A DNA stretch of 64,000 bases from Fallopia convolvulus (lineage: Eukaryota; Streptophyta; Magnoliopsida; Caryophyllales; Polygonaceae): contig OZ024735.1 in the NCBI GenBank assembly GCA_964016875.1, positions 208,501 through 272,500 on the forward strand, read 5' to 3'. The translations under genes were made by a program, and so were the position numbers. The notes beneath the pieces are model-generated. The model made no database searches, was not told the DNA's origin, and worked only from the letters and a program-made list of their open reading frames with translations. This document shows, piece by piece, positions 11,330 through 22,217 of the stretch. The first letter of the stretch is position 1. Each line of letters opens with the position of its first letter.

Positions 11330-11771
11330 GTCACTGACCTTGTGCTGGACATGACTTTCTCACTATCCTGCTTTCTTTTCCCTTACCACATTTTTCCCTC
11401 CATAAAAATATTTGCTTCAGTTCGATTTGGGTGTAAAACAATTATTGCTTGTGTGTTTGCTCTAAGACTTTTTGCCTTGCATGTGTGTGGACGACTTTAA
11501 ACTGCCTTGAATGATTTTAGCTTTTATGGTTTGCCTCTGTTTTATTTCTGTATGCTTGATTGATTTTTGATGATGCCAAAAGGGGGAATAGCTCAGGAAA
11601 CAGGTGAAATAGGGGAATTGTGCTGAATAACTTGTGGGGTATTGAACTTAGGGGGAACTTTTCTGGTTTTTGTGTATGTTTGTTCTTGTTTTGGATTTGT
11701 TCAGGTCCTTTGGAGCTCTTAACAGGATAAGGAGAACAGGGTTGTTTGTCACCATTAAAAAGGGGGGAATT
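11330..11771 (+). other. 3' untranslated region with repeated polypurine tracts (family 2)
   Basis: Non-coding. It contains the block GATGATGCCAAAAGGGGGAA at about 11569-11588, a second tract TTAGGGGGAAC near 11649, and a third, AAAAAGGGGGG, just before the LTR. This repeated-tract layout matches the family-1 Sirevirus. Confidence 0.75.
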
Positions 11772-12691
11772 TGTTGGCGACTTATGGTTTTGATGGTTCC
11801 AAAGGAGTCGGTGACTTAAAGCTTCAGCGGTGAAGTCGGCGACCTGAACAACTGGCGACAAGGAAGCGTGTTTCTATTTATAGTAAGCGCGTAGAAGATC
11901 TCTTTCTGGAAGCATGAAAGCTTTATTTAAGGAGAGTACTGACACAAGAAAGGATAGAAGATCGCCAGAAGTGCTTAAAGGTTTCTTGCAATATTTCCTA
12001 AGTCCTAGGTTGTATTTTAGGAAGGAAATTGTATGATTGTGGCTTGTGAGTTCCTTAATCGAATAGGAACGAATCTTGGCATAATTAACCTAGTTTGCCT
12101 CTATAAATACCAGATGAATAAAGAGGAAACGTGGGGAGAGATTAGAGAGCATATTAAGTAATTGTGAGAAAGAGAGCGAAAGTGTTTGTAAGACTCGTAT
12201 GTGGGATTCATACGAGTGGTGCTTCTTGTGCGTGGGATTCGCATAAGTAGTGTGTCGAATGTAAGCTTGAGCATGAGATAGTTTGAGAGTGCATTCTTGT
12301 AAGGGTGAACACTTGATCGTGGGTAGCGATTAAGTGTTTGGGAAGAGTGTTAGGCGAGCTTTGTTAGAGTGAGAGTGGGGGTTACATAGGCAGAGCGAAG
12401 GACAAATTGTGAGGGTATCACATTGTATTCGGGAGAACCTTGTAACATCTCAAGAGATCTATAAAAGTGAGTCGAAGTACTCTTTAAGTCCTTCCAAGTG
12501 GGAAGCTTGGGAGGCAAGTGGTTTTTCTCTGAGTAAACGGGTTTGTTTACGAAGAGTTTTCCACTCTAAATTGAGGTGTTCAAAGTGGTAACTTTTCTTT
12601 CTTGTTTGTTTGAGTTTTCCGCTGCAAGTCTAATCTGAGGTCTCCGACTTCGTAGGAGTCGATGACTTGTTAAGTACTAACCGATCCTACA
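11772..12691 (+). repeat. Family-2 Sirevirus LTR (middle LTR, internal sequence on both sides)
   Basis: 920 bp with a polypurine tract on its left and a primer site plus gag on its right. It therefore serves as the 3' LTR of the left unit and the 5' LTR of the right unit. Confidence 0.9.
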
Positions 12692-12693
12692 AT

Positions 12694-12706
12694 TGGTATC
12701 AGAGCC
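12694..12706 (+). other. Primer binding site, initiator tRNA-Met type
   Basis: TGGTATCAGAGCC, identical to the complement of the plant initiator tRNA-Met 3' end. Confidence 0.85.
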
Positions 12707-12744
12707 TGGTGCTCTAGATTTGTGCTAGTACATTTGCAGGAAAG

Positions 12745-13750
12745 ATGTCCACGTCAAACACCGCTGTCAATGACTCTTTTTGTAAACCACCAATTCTCAA
12801 GGCTGGAGAATATGACTGGTGGTGCAAGTAGATGAGATCTCATGTCTGCTCTCTTGACGGACAACTATGGAAAATCATTACTATAGGTCCCGAGAAGTTT
12901 CTCAAAGCAGACAAAAAGGAGAAAACAGTCGAGGAGTATGATGATCTTGACTTCAAGAAGCTCGAGAAGAATGAGAGGGCTAAGAAGGTTCTTCACCAAG
13001 CCCTCACTAGTGGTGATCTCAAGAAGGTTATTGGCTATGACTCAGCCAAGGAGATCTGCGATGTTCTCAAAAGGCTTCATGGAGGAAATGATGACGTCAA
13101 GAAGGATAGAATCATTAGTCTTGAAAGGGACTATGAAAATCTGTTCCAAGGAAAGGATGAATCTATCCAGGATTACTACTCTCGTTTTCAAGGAGTCGTC
13201 AACCAGCTGACCTTCTTAGGTGAAAAGCTTCCCCAATGGAAGCAGACAAACAAGCTGATATCTGGACTCAACAAGAAGTGGGACGCAATTGCTGCATCGC
13301 TTTTCACTCAGAAGGACACCAAGGAAATGACCTTGGAGGATCTGATCGGCCACCTCACCATGTATGGTGGCATCCAGAACAGAAGGGAAGAGAGGCTTGA
13401 GTCGGAAAAGGTCAAGAACATTGCTCTCAAGGTCGAAAGGGCTTTCGACCTCGCTTAAGGTGATGAAGACACAGAAGGTGTCGATGATGATGTGGCTCTT
13501 ATCTCTAGAGCCATGAAGAGACTTTGGGGACGCAACAAGGCTCCAGCCAAGGCCCCCGAGGTCAACAGAGACCCAAGGGACGTGATATGCTATCAATGTC
13601 AAGAAAAGGGACATTATGCTAACAAATGCCCCAAGAGGAAGCCTGGAGAAGTAGGAAAGAGCATGTTGTCGACATGGGACGTGTTTGATGATGAAATTGG
13701 CGAGTCGCCAACCAAGGAGATTTGCTTTATGGCTTTGGAAGATGAGTCAC
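12745..13750 (+). pseudogene. Copia gag remnant (family 2, copy B), truncated
   Basis: Same gag as at 7661, starting at the ATG 12745-12747. Stops lie at 12829-12831 and, shared with copy A, at 13456-13458. The central 13 codons missing from copy A are present here (about 13321-13359). The CCHC knuckle CYQCQEKGHYANKC is at about 13590-13631. Similarity to copy A ends at about 13748, inside the stretch after the knuckle, where AT-rich unrelated DNA begins. The rest of the unit (accessory ORF, 3' LTR) is missing. Confidence 0.85.
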
Positions 13751-16232
13751 ATAATTTGGTAAGAGAGTCACATAATCATCTTTTCAATTAAAATTTTAGC
13801 TATTTATTATGTCATTATTTTTATTTATAATTTTATAGTTGTTTGAAAATGAAAGTTTTGTTGGTTAATAATTGAGATTTTAATTATTTATATTCATTAA
13901 ATAAATAATCATAATAGTTAGATTTGTTTATTTTTTAAAATACCCAAAAAATCATAGCCAATAATTTCTATTCAATTTTAAAAAAAAATCCAAACAAATC
14001 ATAGCCAACGTTTAAGATCATATAGTTGAAGGATTTTTCTACAAAAGATTTTGTAAAAAATAAAATATTTGGTTAAAAAATTTGATTAGTTTCAATCAAA
14101 TTCCAATCAGAAATAAATCTATACTACCATACCGAAAATAGCAAATTATTTTTTAAAATACCCGAAAAATTTCTAGCATGTTGAAATCAGAAGATTTGGT
14201 AAAACAATTTGATTAGTTCCAATAAAACTCCAACCATAACTAAATCCATATACTGTACTACCAGCACAAAAATAGCAAAATTTACAATTAAAATATGAAT
14301 AATAAAGGAAAATTGCAATTTGTTATCAATTTATTATCCATGAAATCACAATAAAAAATATTCTAAAGCAGTGAAAATATTGCAATTAAATCTCAATTAG
14401 CTATCCATGAAATCACAATCAAAATATTCCAAATAGATTATAATTAGCAAAAATCACATCCAATTAAAGTAAATAAAATGGAATTAAGCTCGAACAAATT
14501 TAATAAATCCGGGCGGCATCCGCCCTCGTCGCGCCGACGACAATGCTCCTGTTGCGTCGACCCGTCATCATTTAGTTTTGATCTCAACCATATAAGCATC
14601 TCTGACATCGACCCTTGTAAGAGAAAAAATGGTGAATTTCATGGATTAAGGAAAATAATAATTTACATGACATATGACATCATATACCTATTACATGGAG
14701 CCTTTATAAGCGAGTTCAGCCCCAACAACATCAACGACAATTTTGTAATTGAAGCTCGAACAAATTTCATGAACTGAGTAGCAGCGAGCCTCGCCTCACG
14801 AATGACATCGACAATGATTTTATGATCCTCAACACCGACAATGATTCTATACCATGCATCGACACCAATTTCGACCATGAGAAATACTCTGATTGAATGT
14901 GTGTTTGCAAAATCCGTACTTTATATGTACTAAGATACATGTTTAAATATGCATCCGAAAATGTTTTGGTAAAAAAATAGGATAATTATCTTTTTAACTA
15001 AAATCCTTTCAAAAAAGAAATTTTTTTCTAAATAAAATTTCCTGCTTTATTTATAATTTTATACTGTCATTGTTTATTACTGGATACAAATAAAAAAGAT
15101 TCGTTTCTTTGAACTATAATCTTCAAATAAAAGATTTGGTCAAGAAAATGGATACGTTCATACCTATATCCAACCTAATAAAATATATCTAGTTAAACAA
15201 ATCAATTAAATCTCAATCATAAGTAAATCGGTATCCCACCAAACCGAAAAAATTGCTAAAATTTGCTTGATCTATATCCAGATTTAAGTAAAGATCACAT
15301 ATTCGGAAAGTAAATCTTTATCTCTCAACCGAGAATAGAAAAAATAACAAAAAAATATCCCATTATTATAAGATTATTATACATAATATCAATACTATGT
15401 ATAATAGGAAGGTGAATCGGATATATAATTAATTAGGTTTAGCTAATTGATGACCTAATTGATGCGGATAGAGTATTACAGTATAATACTCCGTAGTGTT
15501 TAGTTTTTGCATATAGATAGTGATTTGATGTATATGTAATTCTAAATAGATTATTTCCAAATAGATAGTGATTTTATATATCCAAATAGATTATTTCCAA
15601 AAAATTTAATCTAAATTCTTCTACTAAAGATTACATAAACTGAAATTAAAGATTACAATGGTAGCATAATCGAAAATCCAAATTCGTTGGAAATTTATTT
15701 AAATTTAAATATATCTAAATATCTAAAAGCATTGTATCATTTGTAGGGGTGACATAAGGAGGCGAATTAATGGCGGAATTCGAGTAGTATTCTGAATGGT
15801 TTTATTCTTGGGCTTTCTAGATTTCTTTAAACTTGATGGTTTGGTTTTTGGATTGTGAGGGCATCGCAGTGGAATTTACTGGCTTACCTATGTGCCATCT
15901 CCATGTAGGCTTTGTAATCCTATTGTGTAAAGTTCAGATTCAATGAGCTCTTTTGTCTATAGAATTGACTAACCATTGAGATAGATCGGATTCAACTCAA
16001 GCTTTTGAGCTCCGCCACTAATCCTTTCGATTTTTCATTGATCGGGTTTGATGTTAATCTATTTTGAGTTCAGAAATCTTTTTTGAGTGATTTTTTAAAT
16101 GTTTGCGGTCAATTATTTTATATATGTATAATCAAGTTGCACGATGAAATGGATCGGTTTGAATTAAAGCGTACGTAAATTAAATGGTTGGCATGTGATA
16201 AAATATGACCGTGTAATGTGATATGTGAAAAA
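13751..16232. other. AT-rich spacer
   Basis: About 2.5 kb of AT-rich DNA with no gene I can support. A GC-richer island at 14510-14880 has short open frames on both strands that I do not recognise. The words AAGCTCGAACAAATTT(A/C) occur twice, about 270 bp apart, on either side of it (14482 and 14751), which could mark a small inserted element. Confidence 0.4.
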
Positions 16233-16295
16233 ATTAATCATGTGTAAATAAGTATTAATGATGTGTAAATAAGGATTAATGATGTGTAAATAAGG
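16233..16295. repeat. 21-bp tandem repeat, three copies
   Basis: Three successive units of ATTAAT(C/G)ATGTGTAAATAAG plus G or T, differing at single bases. Confidence 0.75.
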
Positions 16296-16716
16296 TGGAG
16301 TAAGGAAATTTTGACATGTGTCAAAATCATATGTGGTGTAATGTGGGATCGCCAAGTGGTTTTATCCGACGTGGCGCAATGTGGAGGCTCGAATTCTTAG
16401 TGGTTTTAATTATATATATAGATTAAAGATATCGGAGGATAAAAAATAATGTTAGTTTTTTTTTTGAGCTCTATGTTAATGCTTTTGATAACCAATTTAC
16501 GGTATGGTTAATAGTATATCAAAACTAGTAACTGAATGACGGTTAACCGAAATCCCTGGTTAATGGACCATACCCCCATAGCCCTAGGTATTTCCAGCAA
16601 AATCCGCCCAATCCCCTCTCTCTCCCTTTTTTCATCATCCCTCTAACCGCACCGAGTTCTTTCTTCTTCCTCTAAATCTCTCTTTTCGCACTCGTAATAT
16701 TCAAGACAACAACAGC
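16296..16716. other. Upstream region of the NAP1-like gene
   Basis: The left part carries the motif GACGTGGCGCAATG followed by ATATATATAGATT near 16369-16424, which resembles motifs at 18303, 19249 and 43953 and may be the end of a small DNA element. From 16600 the sequence is pyrimidine-rich, as in a plant 5' untranslated leader. No clear TATA box was identified. Confidence 0.4.
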
Positions 16717-19700
16717 ATGATTTTGGATCCGCCGCGTGCTCCAAATCTCATCTTCGTCGTCCCTGGTTTTTTCGAAACCCCAAGTTCATCGACGTTGTTC
16801 TTCAACTCGCCGTAATTTAGCTCTGATTGTTGTTTTCTTTGCTCGCAGGTTTTAGCAAGAATGATCGAGAGAAACTGATGGGCTTTCTCAAGGTGAGATT
16901 TCACTGGTTTTGTGTTTGTAAGCCTGGGATTTTAGGGAGATTTCGCTGAATTTGGTTGTGGTTTCTGTTTGCACAGACAAAGTGGCTAGATTGTGCTAAA
17001 AAGGATGAGAAGATTCTGGAATCCCTTCGGAAGCGTGTTGAGGCGTTGAGGCACCTGCAGGTTTTGAGTTTCTTCTGTTTTTGCCGCTTTTAATTAGAAT
17101 TGTCTGCCTTTGGCTTTTGTTTTACGGTGGTTTTGAAAGTGATGTGCGAATGTGTACTTGTAGTTAGAATTTTTGTGTTTGTGGCAACTATCTGTTTCTT
17201 CTTTTGATTTCCTCTAGAATGCCTCGGCCTTCTTTGTGTTAGTTTGTTTAGCTGCCTATACTATCTACAAAGAACTGTTATATCCTTTTAGAATTTGTAT
17301 GCCTGATTTACTACTATTTTTAGATCAGTAAATTGATGTTGTTTGGTCATGATCAAAGGACCTTATATGTTTTACACTCAGGTGGTGCACTTGTGCAGCT
17401 GCATTGAACATTGAGAGTTATATAATAACGGATTTACTTTGCAGAGCCAACGTGATGAGCTTAGGGATAAGTTTCTCCAGGAAAGGGCAGCGCTTGAGGC
17501 TAATTACCGGAAGCTCTATGAACCACTCGATACAGAGGTTTGGTTTCTGCAATCAAACAATGGGTTACTTTTCATTTTGCAAAATCCTTCTTCATATCAT
17601 GTCTGATCATCTTTTGTGTTTTAACCTACAGCGATATTGCATTGTAAATGGTGTACGTGAAATTGAGGGAGCTACCAATGAAGTAGCAGCAGATGAGCAA
17701 GGTGCTACCGATGCCACAGAAGGTACCTCGACACTTTAAATACGAACAGTTTACTACTCTTTTAAAGAGTGCATGGGTTATGGATGAATATTTTGCCAGT
17801 TCTGTTTTAGTAAATAATCTCTAGTTTACAACTGACTCCAATTTCGGTATTCTTGCTAAACATGAAGGGTTTCAAACTTAATTGTTCACTCTTTTTATGC
17901 TAATGGAAACAGAACTTTTGATTATAACTCTTTTTTTTTTTTTTTATAAAGCCGAACACAATTTCTTTTGCCAGGTGGTTCGGTCCCGAACCTTTATGGT
18001 TCGAACCAACCAAAACCCACACTACATTACTCACGGCTTTTGCACTTTTTCACTTGCAAAAATTCCCAAAAATCGACAACATTCTCCACAAAGATGCACT
18101 ACCCAAAAATGTAATTCCCACATTCTTTCCACACCCAAAATTCACTCAACAAAAATTAATTTTCAAGCCACTCAACTAATGTTCGAATCCCGCAAAGGGT
18201 CAAGCTATCATCGGCTAGGAATAACATTTTTGAGGAGCTACAAAAATCGGCTAAAGGCTAAAACGGGTCCAATGGATTCTTTTTATTATATACATGCCTT
18301 GTGACAAAATTTTTGTGTGGAGACATTGCTTCCGTTTATTATATTGTAGTATAGATTTTTGAAATAGATATAATTACTAACTCACGTATACACTGGTGTA
18401 ATTTTAGGCAACTATAATATATATTATAGTAACTCACGTATATATTAATGTAATTTTTGACAACTATAACATATGTTATCTTTTTGATAGTACGTTTGAT
18501 CTTCCTCACCATAATCTGTACTATCTTTTTGATTGAAATTTTGTACATATTTAGCAGTCTTGTGTACATATATAAGTAATCATTTGTACATGTTTTAAAA
18601 TTTATACATCGTCATATAAATTTGGCAAATTGTTTATAATCAGACATATATTTGGCAATCTTTAAGCATCCGTATATTTCTACATGATCTTTAAGTAGAC
18701 ATATAAGTATAATATATAAGTAACTCGTTAAAACATGATATAATCTTTATTGATAGAAAATTTTCATATAGATGAAAATTTTGCATATATGTAATCTTTT
18801 GTACATAATTTAAAATTTTATATATTTATCTAGAAAAGGTATGGATTTTGCAATATAAAATCTAGAAAAATCTAGATACATAATCTTATTGATCTTATGA
18901 AAAAAATACGAATTTTGTTTAAAAAAACCAAATGTTATTTCAAAACTATAAAAAATCTGAATTATATTTTAAAAAAATGCGTGATTAATCAGATAGATAA
19001 ATAATTTATATCAATATATAATTTATAAAAATCCGAATTTATTTAGAAAAATCTAGATACATAATCTTATTAATCTTAGGAATATCTAGATAGTAAATCT
19101 ATACATATAAAATCGGATATAAAAAATCCCAAATTATTTTTGGTAGAAATTTGATGGTTTTGATTTAGTTTTAATGAAGATTGTAAAAGATCACCATTTA
19201 AATAATAAGGGAGGGCCCATTTGATTATTCAATAATATTTACGTCACGTGGCGAAAATTTTGTGAAGACTTCGGTTCCGCTTTATACTATAGTAGTATAG
19301 ATTTGCAATGAACGTAATTGGTCCTTGCTAGGTGGTTGGCTGCACTGTCAGTTTGAAGTATAAAGATTTGTCTAGGTGGTTGGCTGCACTGTCCTTGCTA
19401 GGTGAAAATTTTCTTCTAGGTTTGTCTAGGAATGAGGTACAAATGTTGGCAGTATAAAGATAGTTGCTTGCTTTATTTATAAAGTTATTCTGTTGTATAT
19501 GCATTTTGATAAATATTTAATTGGGATGCAGAGAAAGGTGTTCCCTGCTTTTGGGTGAATGCAATGAAGACTCTTGAAGTGTTGGCCGAAGAGGTGATGC
19601 CTGGACTTACTAATCCAATTCAATGTTGATACTCCCTCTGTTAAGGAAAAGTTGTCATTCTAGTTTGACTGTTTTAAAACTTGTCATTTTAGATATTTTA

Positions 19701-20704
19701 ACACACATTTTTCCTATATAAATCTCACCAGGTTAAAATATTTATTTAAATACATAATAGAAATTCATAAAATTGAAATTCATAAAATTGAGGGTATTTC
19801 AGAGAAATCATTTGGCTTTTTAATTTTTTGAACAAGTCCTAAAACGACATGTGTTCCTTAGCGGATCGAGTATTTTCTTTTGAGAGTATGTATGGCTTGA
19901 TGACCTGAGTTCGGATTTCAGATCACGGAACATGATGAAGAGGCTTTAGAATATCTAAAAGATATCAAGTGGCATAGGATTGAGAATTCCAAGGGCTTTG
20001 AGCTTGAATTCTGTTTTGCCAGAAACCCCTTCTTCAAAAATGATGTTCTGACAAAGACTTATTACATGATTAACGAAGAAGAACTTCTTTTGGAGAAGGC
20101 AATTGGGTAGGCACCTACTCTTGGTTAAGCATTTTGCTAGATTTTTGTGAAAAGACTCATCTGTAAACTGTTTTGTAGGACTGAGATTGAGTGGTATCCA
20201 GGGCAGTGCTTGACACTAAAGAAGATGGCCAAGGAGGGGTCAAAGAATGCAAAGCCAATCTCTGAAAGCTTTTTCAACTTCTTCAGCCCTCCTCAGGTCC
20301 CAGAGGATGATGATGACAATGATGAAGATACTGTAAGTTTGATACTTTTTCTTTCAGATATTTCATCTTATCAATTTAATTATCATTAGTATGCTATTTT
20401 TGTTTTAATTGCTAGACTGAGGAGGAGCTTCAGAATAGAATGAGGCGGGATTATAAAGTTGGGTAAGCTGCTGTTATATATAAGACTTCTGAAATTAGGT
20501 TGCTTTCTCAAATAATGTGTTGCCATCGTCACTAAATCTTGCTTTGCATATTATAGTTTAACCATCCGAGACAAGATTATACCCCATGCTGTCTCTTGTT
20601 TCACCAGTGAAGCAGCTCAGGATAAGTTTGAGGCCTTGACTAGGACGAATATGAAGACAAAGAAGAGGACAAGGATGACCATGACGATGATGAAGCGGAA
20701 GAAG
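16717..20704 (+). CDS. Nucleosome assembly protein 1 (NAP1)-like gene, possibly decaying at its 3' end
   Basis: The translated exons match the NAP1 histone chaperone family, which binds H2A-H2B and assembles nucleosomes. Exons with GT-AG borders and consistent phases: 16849-16892, 16977-17060, 17445-17537, 17632-17722, 19532-19593, 19922-20106, 20179-20332, 20416-20462, 20557-20704. Landmarks: RKRVEALRHLQ in the N-terminal helix, the long helix SQRDELRDKFLQERAALEA, EKGVPCFW, EALEYLKDIKW, the nuclear-signal region KKMAKEGSKNAKP, the hallmark SFFNFFSPPQVP, then IRDKIIPHAVSCF (family usually Trp where Cys stands). A first exon 16717-16765 starting MILDPPR is in phase but unlike known NAP1 starts, so the start is uncertain. 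One base appears to be missing near 20643: the acidic tail continues in another frame. No last exon with the usual C-terminus was found. About 320 residues against about 370 for the family. Confidence 0.8.
17950..18290 (+). mobile_element. Fragment of the Athila-like non-autonomous element inside a NAP1-like intron
   Basis: Within the 1.8 kb intron 17723-19531 lies a segment with GATGCACTACCCAAAAA, CCACTCAACTAATGTTCGAA and GGGTCAAGCTATCATCGGCT. The same three words occur in the same order at 28812, 28889 and 28916 in the 3' internal region of the element at 26203-41445, with the segment about GGTTCGAACC also shared. It is the same DNA strand orientation in both places. No LTR accompanies it here. 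Confidence 0.75.
19632..19870. mobile_element. Stowaway-like MITE in an intron
   Basis: A 239-bp segment bounded by TA and with terminal inverted repeats: left CTCCCTCTGTTAAGGAA, right end read in reverse CTCGATCCGCTAAGGAA. The left end resembles the CTCCCTCCGT start of plant Stowaway (Tc1/mariner) MITEs, which duplicate TA. It sits in the intron between the NAP1-like exons ending at 19593 and starting at 19922. Confidence 0.65.
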
Positions 20705-21063
20705 GTACTGCATTTTTTAACTTCTCCCGGTTTACTTTGTCAGATTGTCGTGAAGATGCTAATTTCTCTCCCTGTTGGTTTTGTGACTTTTGTCGATATA
20801 GTCATCAGCTGGAGATCAGCTGGAGATACAGTCATCAGCTGGAGATCAGTGAGTTCCCAACCGGAATTCATTTCCAGATATGGTGGAATATGATATGATT
20901 CAACCCGTGTTATTTTATAAGTGAGAGTAATTATCATGGAGTCGTCTTGGTTTGACGAGTCTTGTTCTATTTCCCTCTATCTCCTATGTAGTAATGGTCT
21001 TGTGGGCCTGCTGGTTTTTTTGTTTTTTTTAAGATTTTAATTGCTAGTGTGAATTTGTAAGTT
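20705..21063. other. Downstream region of the NAP1-like gene
   Basis: Contains a small duplication of GTCATCAGCTGGAGATCAG at 20801-20850 but no exon I recognise. Possible 3' end of the gene, altered by mutation or insertion. Confidence 0.4.
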
Positions 21064-21257
21064 GATCAAATATGGAAACTTGATATATACCCAAAAGTCA
21101 AAAACTTTCTATGGAAAATCGATAATAATGGACTCCCCACAAAAGAACGCCTAAGAGAAAAATAGGTCATTACTCCAGGAGGATGCATTCTATGTGACTG
21201 TTCCTCGGAAGATACAAACTATATTCTTGCTAAATGTCCGTATATGCTTTATATAGC
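21064..21257 (+). pseudogene. LINE reverse-transcriptase zinc-binding (zf-RVT) fragment
   Basis: One frame reads IWKLDIYPKVKNFLWKI, then NNGLPTKERLREK, a stop (TAG), and CILCDCSSEDTNYILAKCPY. This order (WK, P-KVK-FLW, LPT, then C-X2-C...C) is the zinc-binding segment found after the reverse transcriptase in plant non-LTR (L1-type) retrotransposons. Only about 65 codons remain, with one stop, and no other LINE domain is nearby. Confidence 0.7.
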
Positions 21258-21286
21258 ACACAAAGTTAACCCAAACACGGCTCAGG

Positions 21287-21411
21287 TGATTTCGGAATCA
21301 AAGTGAAGTGAAGTGATTTCGGAATCAAAGTGAAGTGATTTCGGAATCAAAGAGAATCAAAGTGAAGTGATTTCGGAATCAAAGAGAATCAAAGTGAAGT
21401 GATTTCGGAAG
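21287..21411. repeat. Irregular short tandem repeat
   Basis: Five copies of GTGATTTCGGAATCAAAG with spacers of GTGAA, GTGAAGTGAA or AGAATCAAAGTGAA, giving periods of about 22-33 bp. Confidence 0.75.
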
Positions 21412-21779
21412 TTTGAGTTCTCGTCACAGCTTAGACAGTGTTCAGTAAAACAGCCATAATTTTGGCTCGAAAGTTGATCTCGAGCTGAATCAAGATGCGT
21501 TGGAAAGCTTATTCAATTATCTACAACTTTGTAGTTGAAGTCAACAGCAGAATCCAACGGGAGCATGGCCAAAATTGTGTTTTACTAGAAGCTGTTCAAA
21601 ATCTTATGAGAATATCTTACTTTCCAAAATTACTATCTTATGCTATCATTATATCTTTTGCTTAGTATATTAATAGGACGTTTTCTGGTTTGTTTTAGAT
21701 GGAACAATGCGTTTATCGTTGTATGATAAGCTACTTCCCTTTTACATTATTTGCATTATTCATATTATATCTTTTGGTA
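21412..21779. other. Spacer without recognised gene
   Basis: Mixed-composition DNA. I see no gene or recognisable element. The stretch TACAACTTTGTAGTTGAAGT near 21521 contains a short inverted repeat. Confidence 0.35.
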
Positions 21780-22217
21780 GTTTTTTAGGATAGATTTTTA
21801 TAAGGCTATCTTTCCTTTGTAGTAGATCGCAACACCTATTCTCCATCTTAGCAACGTTGTCTGCCACACGATCAAGCCTGTCCATCCTTCGCTCAAAACT
21901 AGGATCTGAAAAAGATGCAAACTTGAACTCCAAGACAGGAGAAACAATCAAACAAAGCATAAAATGGCGAGCAAACAAGTTACTTGCGCGACAAGCAACA
22001 CCTGCGGCGGCTAGGGTTTCCTGTCAGAGGATTGCTGCGTATTTTGACCTTTTCGGGGGTCAAACAAACTCTGATTTTGACAAATCTTATACGCATGAAC
22101 TCGTATCAAAATTCTCTACATTAGTATGTGATTAGAATTTTGAAATTTCCTCAGAAAAAATTCGAAAATTTCCAGAACCTTCGGCTTTGACGAGATTAAC
22201 CTGGCTCTGATACCACT
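21780..22217 (-). mobile_element. Gypsy element, 5' internal fragment
   Basis: On the minus strand, directly after the LTR at 22218, there is an initiator-Met primer site and then a leader and a short frame with RRMDRLDRVADNVAKMENR (about 21830-21910), likely the start of a gag coiled coil. Similarity cannot be followed beyond about 21780. No capsid or zinc-knuckle region is left. Confidence 0.5.
22203..22215 (-). other. Primer binding site, initiator tRNA-Met type
   Basis: The minus strand reads TGGTATCAGAGCC two bases after the LTR end, identical to the plant initiator tRNA-Met complement. Confidence 0.85.

Larger units (their letters stand above)
6688..12691 (+). mobile_element. Non-autonomous Sirevirus-type element with gag and accessory ORF but no pol
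   Basis: Two 920-bp LTRs (6688-7607 and 11772-12691) bound a 4.2 kb internal region with an initiator-Met primer site, a gag remnant, an accessory ORF and repeated polypurine tracts. No protease, integrase, reverse transcriptase or RNase H motif is present in any frame between the gag end (9001) and the accessory ORF (9447). The right LTR is followed by another primer site and a partial gag rather than by a target duplication of GGAAA, the five bases before 6688, so the right end is not a simple insertion end. Confidence 0.85.

Noticed and set aside
22203..22215. A tRNA gene or tRNA fragment at GGCTCTGATACCA
   Set aside because: Only the 13-base 3' end complement is present next to an LTR; it is a primer site, not a tRNA gene. 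The same applies to the other primer sites.
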